Shown: piece by piece, positions 25,986 through 33,082 of the stretch
Numbering within the stretch: position 1 is the stretch's first letter
How the letters are laid out: the number at the start of each line of letters is the position of its first letter
Source of the DNA: Planctomycetia bacterium
GTDB lineage: Bacteria > Planctomycetota > Planctomycetia > Pirellulales > JALHLM01
Reading direction: 5' to 3'
DNA: 33,082 nucleotides
Assembly (NCBI GenBank): GCA_034440135.1
Contig: JAWXBP010000171.1
Coordinates: 1-33,082 of the forward strand
Made by a program: the position numbers and the translations under genes
Notes under the pieces: model-generated
What the model was told of the DNA's origin: nothing
Seen by the model: only the letters and a program-made list of their open reading frames with translations
Databases searched by the model: none

Positions 25986-27131
25986 ATGGAATTGCTGACT
26001 CAGGACACGCTGGCGAGCGCCGCCTGCGCGTTCCGCGGTTACAACATCACCAATCTCGGCCGCACGCCGGAATTGCTCGCCCACGACGCCTACGGCCCGA
26101 TCATTCGCCGCCACCTTGTCGAAGCCTCGCAGGCCGCGGCCGATTTGTCCTCGCATCGCTTTGACCTCGTGGAGCGCGTCACGTCCCGGCGCGAGTCTTC
26201 GCTGGCCACGTTCGCCGAAGATATCGCGCTGATTATGTCGGTGGAGATGGCCCACCTCGAAATCATGCGCGAGTTGCACGGGCTCGACTACCGCCGCGTC
26301 CGCCTGGCCTTCGGTTATAGCCTGGGCGAAGTCACGGCCCTCGTCGCGGGCGGAGTGTTTCGACTCGAGGAAGTGCTCGGAACGCTGTTGTCGATGGCCG
26401 ACGACTGCGCGGACTTGGCGACCGACGTCACAATGGGCGTGCTGTTCTCGATCGGCCCCGCGCTCGATCTGACCGCCATCGAGCGCCACTGCCTGCATAT
26501 TTGTTCGCAGGGCCACGGCGTGATCGCGATTTCCGCGCAGTTGGCCCCCAACGCGGTGCTGCTCTTGGGGCAAGGCGACACGGTCGATCGCTTTCGGCAG
26601 TCCATGCATCCGGTCTTACCGGCGACCACGCACCTGCGGAAGAATCCCCATCACTGGCCGCCGCTGCACACGCCGTTGTTGTGGCAAAAACAGATTCCCA
26701 ATCGCGCCGCGTGGACCATGTTCCAGATGCCCGGCGGTTTTGTCGAGCCGGCGCCGCGCGTGTTATCGCTCGTCACGGGGGAAATTTCCTACAACGACTA
26801 CAACAGCCGCACGCATCTCGCCCGCTGGCTGGATGAACCGCAACGGCTTTGGGATGCCATCTACGCGACGCTCACGCGCGGCATCGAGACGGTGATCCAT
26901 CTCGGCCCGGAACCCAATCTGATTCCAGCCACGTACAAGCGGCTGAGCGAGAACATCGACGCCCAACTCAAACGCCGCACCATGGGCGGCTTCGGCCTCC
27001 GCGCCGTCTCCGGCATGGCCCGCCGCCCTTGGTTGACGGCAATCCTGCCGTCCCGCACGGCACTACTTCGCGCGCCGGTCGTGAAGCACGTGATCCTCGA
27101 AGATTGGCTACTAGAGCATCCGCCCGCGTAG
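25986..27131 (+). CDS. ACP S-malonyltransferase-like (FabD/AT fold) protein
   Basis: A 381-residue protein of the acyltransferase fold that moves malonyl or another acyl group to acyl carrier protein in fatty acid or polyketide synthesis. The nucleophile elbow reads FGYSLGEVTALVAGG, with Ser at residue 112; the usual GHSLGE has His where this has Tyr. The catalytic His is in PPLHTPLLW (residue 228), matching the usual PFHSPL. SYNDYNSRTHLARWL and TVIHLGPEPNL follow as in FabD. At 381 residues it is longer than FabD (about 310), and it stands without other fab genes. It could be a specialised acyltransferase rather than housekeeping FabD. The start at 25986 follows GGCGAGG and is the first ATG of the conserved region. 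Upstream in-frame sequence overlaps addA and looks non-coding. Confidence 0.78.
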   Translation: MELLTQDTLASAACAFRGYNITNLGRTPELLAHDAYGPIIRRHLVEASQAAADLSSHRFDLVERVTSRRESSLATFAEDIALIMSVEMAHLEIMRELHGLDYRRVRLAFGYSLGEVTALVAGGVFRLEEVLGTLLSMADDCADLATDVTMGVLFSIGPALDLTAIERHCLHICSQGHGVIAISAQLAPNAVLLLGQGDTVDRFRQSMHPVLPATTHLRKNPHHWPPLHTPLLWQKQIPNRAAWTMFQMPGGFVEPAPRVLSLVTGEISYNDYNSRTHLARWLDEPQRLWDAIYATLTRGIETVIHLGPEPNLIPATYKRLSENIDAQLKRRTMGGFGLRAVSGMARRPWLTAILPSRTALLRAPVVKHVILEDWLLEHPPA

Positions 27132-27165
27132 CGAGCGGCCGCGTACCAACACCAGCCCGCCGACA

Positions 27166-27316
27166 CTAAGTGCACACGCAGAAGAAATAATGCGATGGGT
27201 GCCACTGGCGGCTTGTCCGCCAGTGCGGTTTTGATCTTGTTAGCAAGCCCAACTCCAGCACTGGCGGACAAGCCGCCAGTGGCGCCCCGCATCAAACTTT
27301 ATGCGGGTGTACTTAG
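27166..27316. mobile_element. MITE-like palindromic element, 151 bp
   Basis: About 60 bases at each end form an imperfect inverted repeat: CTAAGTGCACACGC at the left pairs with GCGGGTGTACTTAG at the right (12 of 14), and the inner arms GCCACTGGCGGCTTGTCCGC pair perfectly with their complement. The centre is about 30 bases and there is no reading frame. The tips can be read as TA-AGTGCAC...GTGTACT-TA, compatible with the TA duplication of IS630/Tc1-type elements (inference). I recall the inner CACTGGCGGACAAGCC motif as frequent in planctomycete genomes; this was not checked. Confidence 0.75.
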
Positions 27317-27483
27317 CCCGTAGCGCTGGCGAGGGAGAGTGGACAACGGCGATCGTTTGACGCGAACGCCAGGCCGACCTTCCAGTTCGCCAAACCGCAT
27401 TCGATCGTGCTGATACGGTTTGCCTGGCGTATGCGGTTGGTCTATCGCCCGGCGCCAACTCCCCCTCGCTGGCGCTACGGGCT
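27315..27483. mobile_element. Second palindromic element abutting the first, 169 bp
   Basis: AGCCCGTAGCGC (27315-27326) is repeated inverted at 27472-27483. The arms continue imperfectly inward (GGCGAGGGAGAGTGG against CCAACTCCCCCTCGC, then CGCCAGGC against GCCTGGCG), so nearly the whole element can fold back. It starts within the last two bases of the preceding element. Its right arm overlaps the last codons and the TAG stop of the DUF900 hydrolase gene. Confidence 0.72.
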
Positions 27484-29514
27484 CGTGTGGGCGTCGTTCG
27501 TCTTCGGTCCGAACAGATGCTTGAAGATCCAATACGCGGAGGGTCCGCTCAACTTGACCGGCTCCAGTTCGCGTTCCGCCGGCGGCAGGTTCTTCTCGAA
27601 CAGTATGCGCATATCCTTCAACAGCGGCAGGCAGTCGCCGTAATACGAATGGCCGAGGAGCGTGGTGTCGATGCCCGACGCGTCGACGGTATCCGCGCCC
27701 GGGACGACCAGGATGCCGCCGCTGGAATCTCCTGCGCGCCAGGCGTCGTTGAACGTGTTCGAAGCCACGAGAGCCCAATCGGTGTTGGAGCAATACAAAG
27801 TCGTGCGCTGCGAATGGGCCGCCATGGCGGGCGCGATTTGCTCGCGAAACACGTCGGCGTCGATATCCGGCGCCGCCAACACAATCTGGTCGAACACGCG
27901 GCCGCGATCTCCCATCTCCGCGATCGCGCGCCCCACGGCGTCCGTGCCCATGCTGTGGGCGATGATGTGGATGCGGTCGGCGTCGAGTTTTTCCGACAGC
28001 TCCAGCAGGAACTGCTTCACGTAGCGATAGCTGTATTGGATTTCATTGCGATCCCCAAAGTAATGCCGGAGCGCGCCCCGCGACGGCCAACTGTAGAACA
28101 GCGGCGCGCCGGGGAACTTGAGATCGTAATGAATCTGCGCCGTGCGCCGCGCCGCCTGATCGAAACTGGAATTGTACCCGTGGACGAACACAAAGCAGTC
28201 ACGTCGATCTCGTGGCAACCCGTCAAGCACTTTACGTACCGACTGGAAGAAGGCCTCGTCCTCCAGTCGCTCGGTACGACGCAACAAGACGTGGCGGTCC
28301 TCGTCGTCGGGACCTAAGAGCGGTTGCTCGACCACGCCGACGGAGTGCGTCGGCGGAATCGAGACGTCGCAATAGCCGTAGTAGATCTTGCCTTCCTGGT
28401 TCCGCAGGGGACCGAAATCCGCGCCGACGTGTTCGGAAAAGTGAGTGCGCAATGCGTCGTTCCAAGCGGTGACGCTCCCCAAAGCCACGCCGCTCATCGC
28501 CAACACGATCAGCGACGTCGCCCAGCGGCTGCGCGGCGGCGCTTCCGGTTTACGCGTGCGCAAGCGCCAGTAAATCGCCGTCGCCGCGGCCAATAGCAAG
28601 AACGGCATGCCGTACAGGCGGGGCTGCGGGTCCGGCGTTTCGTTGACCAATTGCCGGTTGGTGCCGAAATAGACCCGCACGTCCTTGGGCCGTGCTTCGT
28701 CGCGATCGCGAACCGCCTGCGGTTCCGTCGACCCTCCTTTGCGCGCCTTTGTGGGGACGACGGCCGTCGGTTCAACGATCTCGGCGGGCGGTTGTTCCGT
28801 GGTTTCCGGCGCAAGCGGTTTCCCGCCGCCACCGCCTTTTTGGTCCAGGAAGGACGGCCGCAGCAGCACCGACAACATGGCGGCCGCGGGCTTGCGCAAT
28901 TTCGGCTCGGCAGATTCGACGGCGTCCATCAAAAACGGCACCGCCGCGGCGCCCCAGCGCGTGAATTGAGACTCGGCGGCAGCGCGGACCGACGCGTCGG
29001 TCGAGGCCAGCGCTTCCAGCAGGGCGTTCCAATATGCGTCCGATACTTGTTCAGGCGCAATACTCACGTTTTGCAGCGCCACGATGGCCGCGAATTTGGA
29101 TTCACGATCATTCGCGTCCGCCAATCGCAACAGCACCGAGCTTGTCGCGTCGCCCAGCCAATTTCGCAATTTCAACTGCGCCGCCGCCTGGCGGCGGACG
29201 ATCATCGAGGAATCCGTAAACGCCGCGAACAGAAACTCGCGGCGTTCGTCATCGGATAAAGTCGCCCGCGCGAAATGGCGCGGGATGACCGTATCGCGGC
29301 GCCCTTCGTCGGCCAGCGCGGTGCGCAATTCTTCCAGCGTGACTTGCTCGTCACCGGCCAGCGGATCGTCGGCCAAATAGGTCTTGGCCCAGTCCTCCGT
29401 CGGAGGCGGCGGCAACGAGGGCGGCGGCGCCTCCTGCGCAGACGCTGCACCGGCGACCAGGAACAGTGCCAAGAGCAATTGGCCGAACTGCGATCTCAAA
29501 CACGGTCGTTTCAC
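27475..29514 (-). CDS. HEAT-repeat / DUF900-type alpha/beta hydrolase, membrane-bound
   Basis: A 679-residue exported protein. The GTG start at 29514 begins a signal peptide (SQFGQLLLALFLVAGAASA). Residues ~60-220 are HEAT-like helical repeats (IVRRQAAAQLKLRNWLG, SKFAAIVALQNVS, ASVRAAAESQFTRWGAAAVP). The DUF900 hydrolase domain begins with VRVYFGTNRQL (~279), is interrupted by two membrane helices (about 302-317 and 332-352), then resumes with YYGYCDVSIPPTHSVG, CFVFVHGYNSSFDQAARRTA, FYSWPSRG and the nucleophile elbow AHSMGTD with Ser at residue 521, plus LAAPDIDADVF. The substrate is unknown. The TAG stop lies inside a palindromic repeat. It lies 159 bases downstream of the caspase gene on the same strand. 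Confidence 0.87.
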   Translation of the reverse strand: MKRPCLRSQFGQLLLALFLVAGAASAQEAPPPSLPPPPTEDWAKTYLADDPLAGDEQVTLEELRTALADEGRRDTVIPRHFARATLSDDERREFLFAAFTDSSMIVRRQAAAQLKLRNWLGDATSSVLLRLADANDRESKFAAIVALQNVSIAPEQVSDAYWNALLEALASTDASVRAAAESQFTRWGAAAVPFLMDAVESAEPKLRKPAAAMLSVLLRPSFLDQKGGGGGKPLAPETTEQPPAEIVEPTAVVPTKARKGGSTEPQAVRDRDEARPKDVRVYFGTNRQLVNETPDPQPRLYGMPFLLLAAATAIYWRLRTRKPEAPPRSRWATSLIVLAMSGVALGSVTAWNDALRTHFSEHVGADFGPLRNQEGKIYYGYCDVSIPPTHSVGVVEQPLLGPDDEDRHVLLRRTERLEDEAFFQSVRKVLDGLPRDRRDCFVFVHGYNSSFDQAARRTAQIHYDLKFPGAPLFYSWPSRGALRHYFGDRNEIQYSYRYVKQFLLELSEKLDADRIHIIAHSMGTDAVGRAIAEMGDRGRVFDQIVLAAPDIDADVFREQIAPAMAAHSQRTTLYCSNTDWALVASNTFNDAWRAGDSSGGILVVPGADTVDASGIDTTLLGHSYYGDCLPLLKDMRILFEKNLPPAERELEPVKLSGPSAYWIFKHLFGPKTNDAHTSP

Positions 29515-29673
29515 GGCAATCGCGGCGCTGGTTCCAGCGCCGCACGGCAGGGTTTTCCAGGGATCGAACTGAGCAGACGGACACGCCGTCCACCGCGCAT
29601 ACTGGCGATCGATCCAAGAGAATATAACCCGCGGCCAGCGTCCACAGGAACGGATTCGCAGCCGGCAGAATCG

Positions 29674-30819
29674 TTAATAACGCAGCCGCATCAGGAATTC
29701 GCGCTCCCCGTTCGAGGTCCGGACCGTCAGCCGCATGACCTGGGGCGATTCCTTCATCAGGGCCAGGAATTCATCGACGGTCTTGACCCGCCGGCCGTTC
29801 GCGACCGTAATTTCTTGCCCAGCCCGCAGCGACGTGTATTGATTGGCGGCCACGTCGTACGCCTGGGCGGCCGGATAGCCGTCGCGGACCTCGGTAATGA
29901 TCACGGCGCGGCCTTGGCGGTTCTTGACCATCACGCCCGCCCGCTGGCCGCTCGCCTCGGGCATGCCCGGGTATTCGATCGCGAAGACGTTCTGGTCCAG
30001 CTGCCGAATGTTCCCCTTGGCCATCGTGGCCCCCTTGGGATATCCGGCGCGGAACCAGACGTTCACCTGCAAGCTGGTGTTCAACAACAAATCTTCCCAA
30101 CTGACCTGTTGATCGCGATTATTGCGTACGTAGTTGGACAACGCCTTGGTGAACAGCGAACCAAATTCCTGATCAAACTCGTTCGCGGCTTCTGGAATGA
30201 AAAAGGCGCTCTCGCCCGGCGAACAGGCGTTGATATCTACCGAACCGGCCGGCTCGATGAATAGCGAGCGAAACACGGGCGTGTAGTCCTGCGGTTCGTC
30301 CGGACCGGGGGCGGCGGCGGCGATTTTTTCGCCGTCACTGCGCACGTTGCAACAATCGGTCAACAGCGCCGCCAGCCGCGCGCCTTTGGCGTTCATCGTG
30401 GCGCGAAGGTCGTTGCGATAGAGCTTGCCGCCGACCAGGTCGAAATACTGCCCGCGATCATCCGACCCGCCATGCCCGGTGTAGTAGACGAGCAACGTAT
30501 CTTCGGCCGCCGGTTGCAACTCGTCGAGCATTTGCAGAACCGCTTGCGGCCGCGCATCGGCGTCCTGTTCGATCGACAGAATGCGAAACTCCAACCGATC
30601 CGGCGGCACGTTGTCGAGCAGCATCGACAACATGTACGTGACATCAAAATGCACATGCGGCGCGAACTTCCCCCAACCAGCAGCCGGCGAGGCGTCCGCG
30701 ACAATCAACGCGTGAAAACGCTGCGCATGCGCCGGCGCTCCGCCCAGCAGGCAACACCAACACAGCAGGAACCAGCACACCAGAAACCAGAACTGCTGAA
30801 GCCAGGTCGCGCGTTTCAT
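29674..30819 (-). CDS. Secreted caspase-like (C14) protease with PDZ-like C-terminus
   Basis: A 381-residue exported protein. A hydrophobic signal (FWFLVCWFLLCWCCLLGGA) ends near APAHAQ. The caspase-like domain follows: FHALIVADAS, TLLVYYTGHGGSDDRG with catalytic His at residue 116, and LLTDCCN with the catalytic Cys most likely at residue 157. The C-terminal ~90 residues (AGVMVKNRQGRAVIITEVRD, SLRAGQEITVANGRRVKTVD) look like a PDZ domain. Cleavage specificity is unknown, though bacterial metacaspase-like enzymes usually cut after Arg or Lys. Of two adjacent ATGs, 30819 has the better spacing to GGAAGG (6 bases). An upstream in-frame extension to 30957 is repeat sequence. Confidence 0.88.
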   Translation of the reverse strand: MKRATWLQQFWFLVCWFLLCWCCLLGGAPAHAQRFHALIVADASPAAGWGKFAPHVHFDVTYMLSMLLDNVPPDRLEFRILSIEQDADARPQAVLQMLDELQPAAEDTLLVYYTGHGGSDDRGQYFDLVGGKLYRNDLRATMNAKGARLAALLTDCCNVRSDGEKIAAAAPGPDEPQDYTPVFRSLFIEPAGSVDINACSPGESAFFIPEAANEFDQEFGSLFTKALSNYVRNNRDQQVSWEDLLLNTSLQVNVWFRAGYPKGATMAKGNIRQLDQNVFAIEYPGMPEASGQRAGVMVKNRQGRAVIITEVRDGYPAAQAYDVAANQYTSLRAGQEITVANGRRVKTVDEFLALMKESPQVMRLTVRTSNGEREFLMRLRY

Positions 30820-30840
30820 CATGCACCTTCCGCCGTTCGA

Positions 30841-30935
30841 ATTCAGCCCCAACGGGGCGCCAGACAATAGCCAGCGGTGCAAACCGCTGGAACAATGGCC
30901 CGAATAACAATTGTTGAGCCCCAATGGGGCGTCAC
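30841..30935. repeat. GCCCCAACGGGGC palindromic repeat unit
   Basis: Four small palindromes in a row: GCCCCAACGGGGC (30846-30858), CCAGCGGTGCAAACCGCTGG (30871-30890), AACAATTGTT (30906-30915) and GCCCCAATGGGGC (30918-30930). The first and last are direct copies with shared flanks (AGCCCCAAyGGGGCGyCA). I recall the type as widespread in planctomycete genomes. It lies between the patatin-like and caspase genes, ending 12 bases before the caspase ribosome site. Translating it gives the spurious peptide SGAPLGLN. Confidence 0.82.
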
Positions 30936-30957
30936 ACTTCATGATGGTGTCGCTCAA

Positions 30958-32385
30958 CTACGGCTTAGCGTCCGGTGACAACAATGTGCCGATGCCGCGC
31001 ATCGTATTCAGTCGTTCCGCGCCTTGTCCATCCTTCACCAACATAGCGTCCACGGCCTGCGTCGGCCAAATGGCGTGCTCGGCCGGCGTCGCCCAGCGCG
31101 GCGGGTATGCATAGACCGGCAAACCCGCCTGGCCGGCGAAACATTCCGCGGCGCGGCGTTGGCCGAAATCGAACTCCTGTTGAGAGCTCAAATCGCGCAC
31201 GCCCATGTGCGATTGGAATTCCTCATTGGGGTTCGCCTCCAGATCGATCCACCACTCGGCCCGCTGCGCGACTGCTTCCACGTCTGCCAGCAACCAATTC
31301 GCCAGCAGCTTGCGGGCGATCATCGGATTGTGCCGCCAGCCGGTGCCGAGCACGCGCACGCCCGGGAGCATGCGCCGCACGTCTTGCGCAGGCACGGAGA
31401 CGATGTAGCCGCCGTAGTAAGTCCGCTGCTGGACGTTGCCCAAATCGCCCGGCGCTCCCCAGGTGACAAGCTTAGCGGGCTGCTGTTCCACGACGGGATC
31501 GAAATACGTCGGCTCGGAGGTCGAAGCGAGAATGGCCAGCGCCACGTCGGCGGCGTCGGTCATCAATCGCAAATCGGCCTGGCGTTCGTCGGCCGGAATC
31601 TGCTGGAGCAACTGGTACATCGACGGATCGACAAAATACGTGACCGCATGGCCAATGCGGGGCGTTGCGCCGAGCTTCAAGTGCGGATGGTCCCGCCGGA
31701 ACTGTTCCGGGTGTTTCTGATAAAAGGCAAACACTTCGTCGCGCCACGAAACAGTCAACGTATCGAGATCGATCCGCTTCAAACCGCGCGCCGCGCTGCC
31801 GTCGTCTGGATGGGCGTCCGCCAGCACTTCCTTGTTACAGGCCACGATCACGACCGGAAACCGCGGCCGCGCCGTGCTTTGCCGCACGATCGCATCGATC
31901 GACCCTGCCTCGCGCCAATTCGCCACGCCCAAGGCGAAGCCAATGTATTCGCGCAACACGTCGTGCGGAATTTCCGTTCGCTTACCCTGCGACAGCTTCG
32001 AGAGCTTGGAATGCGGGTTCTCCATATCACGCACGGCGTCGCGATTTCCGTTCAACATGCGGTCTTCGGCATGCCGGACCGCGGCGTCGGAAAACCCGAA
32101 GCAACAGAAGTAGGCGGCCGGAATCGACCCGCTGCTGTTGCCCGCGACGACGACTTGCCCCTTACCAATCGCCGGAACACGGGCATGGGCCTCGTGTAAC
32201 ACGCCGGCGTCATAGGGCAGGCAGGAACCCTTGCCCTGGAAACACAGCAGCAATCGCGCCTCGGCGAACCGTTGGACGTACGCCGCATCAATCTCATCCG
32301 CCACGGCGCCGCCGCACGGCAGCAGCGCGATCATCGCTGTGACGACGGACCATGCGCTGCGATGCCGGCCGATGGTATTGTTCAT
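30958..32385 (-). CDS. Patatin-like (phospholipase-fold) exported protein, catalytic Asp apparently Tyr
   Basis: A 475-residue protein with a signal peptide (SAWSVVTAMIALLPCGGAVA). It shows the patatin pattern: an oxyanion-type FQGKGSCLPYDAGVLHE loop, the nucleophile elbow AGNSSGSIPAAYF with Ser at residue 84, then ASTSEPTYFDPVV as in patatins before the second catalytic motif. There the expected D-G-G reads YYGGYIVSVP: Tyr (codon at 31414-31416) replaces the Asp of the Ser-Asp dyad, so hydrolysis is doubtful unless another acid serves. GGAGG precedes the ATG at 32385 by 10 bases. The start is 2 bases after the upstream gene's stop, so the two form an operon. The open frame upstream of 32385 only runs back into that gene. 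Confidence 0.8.
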   Translation of the reverse strand: MNNTIGRHRSAWSVVTAMIALLPCGGAVADEIDAAYVQRFAEARLLLCFQGKGSCLPYDAGVLHEAHARVPAIGKGQVVVAGNSSGSIPAAYFCCFGFSDAAVRHAEDRMLNGNRDAVRDMENPHSKLSKLSQGKRTEIPHDVLREYIGFALGVANWREAGSIDAIVRQSTARPRFPVVIVACNKEVLADAHPDDGSAARGLKRIDLDTLTVSWRDEVFAFYQKHPEQFRRDHPHLKLGATPRIGHAVTYFVDPSMYQLLQQIPADERQADLRLMTDAADVALAILASTSEPTYFDPVVEQQPAKLVTWGAPGDLGNVQQRTYYGGYIVSVPAQDVRRMLPGVRVLGTGWRHNPMIARKLLANWLLADVEAVAQRAEWWIDLEANPNEEFQSHMGVRDLSSQQEFDFGQRRAAECFAGQAGLPVYAYPPRWATPAEHAIWPTQAVDAMLVKDGQGAERLNTMRGIGTLLSPDAKP

Positions 32386-32387
32386 AG

Positions 32388-33082
32388 CTATTTCGCCTCC
32401 GGCGTCACACGGGCCGCCGGCGCCGGACCAACGCCTAGCACCAACCAACCGTTGTCGAGTCGCAAATCCCGCACCACCATCCGCTGCCCTTGTCCGGCAT
32501 TGTTGAATCGCGCCCGGGGCGTCAACAAGGCGGGGAAGAATCGTTCCAGCAGCGCCACGTCGAATTGATTCGTCGCCGGTTCAACGGCGATCTCGCCGCG
32601 TCGGTTCAAGCTGATTCCCGTGGCCGACGGCGATAAATCGTAACGTACGCGAAGCGTGACTACTTCGCTGGGTTGCACCGCGCCTTCCGGACCGGCGCCG
32701 CGCACGCGTAGCGTCACGTCGATGCCGGAATCTCGGAGACGCAACGTCACCGGCAAATCGTCCGCGAGTTGCACCACCGACGACACGCGCCCCGGCGGCA
32801 GGTTTTCGACGTCCTCGCTGCGAAACTTGAATTCCTCGTTGAGGATCATCCAGAACGTGGCTTCGTCGAGTTGCTTGCCGCCCCATTGCTCGGCGAGATT
32901 GTTGATCGCCGATTCGTGCAGCGAAACCACATAGCTCAACGCCTCCGCGGGCACGCGCGGTTCCGGCGGCGGCGAGAGCGCCCCAAGTTGGTCGCGGCGC
33001 GCGTAAGTTGCCGTGCCGGCAATGCCGCGCGGGCGGGAACGGAACGCGATCGCCGCATCGACGTCGAAAGCCAGCAACGGGC
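32388..33082 (-). CDS. Hypothetical protein (5' part beyond window)
   Basis: The frame is open to the window edge, so the start lies outside; 230 codons and a TAG stop (32388-32390) are present. No recognised domain. The middle is rich in alternating hydrophobic strands (VVQLADDLPVTLRLRDSGID, VTLRVRYDLSPSATGISLN), suggesting a beta-rich fold, and the C-terminus has MVVRDLRLDNGWLVLGV. The preceding part mentions no catalytic motif I can name. It lies 2 bases upstream of the patatin-like gene and so is translationally linked to it. Confidence 0.75.
   Translation of the reverse strand, partial: PLLAFDVDAAIAFRSRPRGIAGTATYARRDQLGALSPPPEPRVPAEALSYVVSLHESAINNLAEQWGGKQLDEATFWMILNEEFKFRSEDVENLPPGRVSSVVQLADDLPVTLRLRDSGIDVTLRVRGAGPEGAVQPSEVVTLRVRYDLSPSATGISLNRRGEIAVEPATNQFDVALLERFFPALLTPRARFNNAGQGQRMVVRDLRLDNGWLVLGVGPAPAARVTPEAK

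Noticed and set aside
30820-30957. N-terminal extension of the caspase gene to 30957 (peptide with SGAPLGLN)
   Set aside because: The extension is translated repeat sequence; a ribosome site and signal peptide support the start at 30819.

Overview
This 33 kb, GC-rich window looks like chromosomal DNA of a planctomycete, probably of the Pirellulales type. The evidence is lineage-typical gene families: a DUF1559 pseudopilin-like protein with a type IV prepilin N-terminus, a PEP-CTERM protein with a dockerin, a small membrane protein opening with NPYASP, two ECF sigma/anti-sigma modules with long anti-sigma proteins, and several families of short palindromic repeats between genes. The taxonomic call is inference; no rRNA or tRNA gene was recognised.

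Left part (1-10.6 kb). The window opens inside a plant-like 6-phosphofructokinase. A minus-strand pair follows: bioF (biotin synthesis) and a small membrane protein. Next comes an ECF sigma factor with a downstream VWA protein whose N-terminus resembles an anti-sigma factor; the gap between them is filled with palindromic repeats. A secreted beta-propeller/dockerin/PEP-CTERM protein diverges from a membrane-anchored endonuclease/exonuclease/phosphatase-family enzyme. That gene converges on zwf, and the gap between the two stop codons is one composite repeat.

Middle (10.6-18.9 kb). A second ECF sigma factor overlaps its anti-sigma gene by ATGA. It is followed by mtnA (methionine salvage) and a CYTH-domain protein with a small palindrome between them. 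On the minus strand are a methyl-accepting chemotaxis protein, a single-domain rhodanese and a DUF1559 gene. The DUF1559 gene has a strong promoter, a ribosome site and a terminator, but a one-base frameshift in a G run separates its start codon from the body.

Right part (18.9-33 kb). An addB-addA pair encodes the double-strand-break helicase-nuclease. It is followed by a FabD-like acyltransferase. After two abutting palindromic MITE-like elements comes a minus-strand group of exported proteins: a gene cut by the window edge, a patatin-like protein whose catalytic Asp appears to be Tyr, a caspase-like (C14) protease with a C-terminal PDZ-like region, and a HEAT-repeat/DUF900 hydrolase with an inserted membrane hairpin.

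The most notable themes are dispersed palindromes that sit in the gaps between genes and twice supply or overlap a stop codon, the exported patatin/caspase/hydrolase group, and the frameshifted DUF1559 gene. No CRISPR array, prophage or transposase gene was seen.
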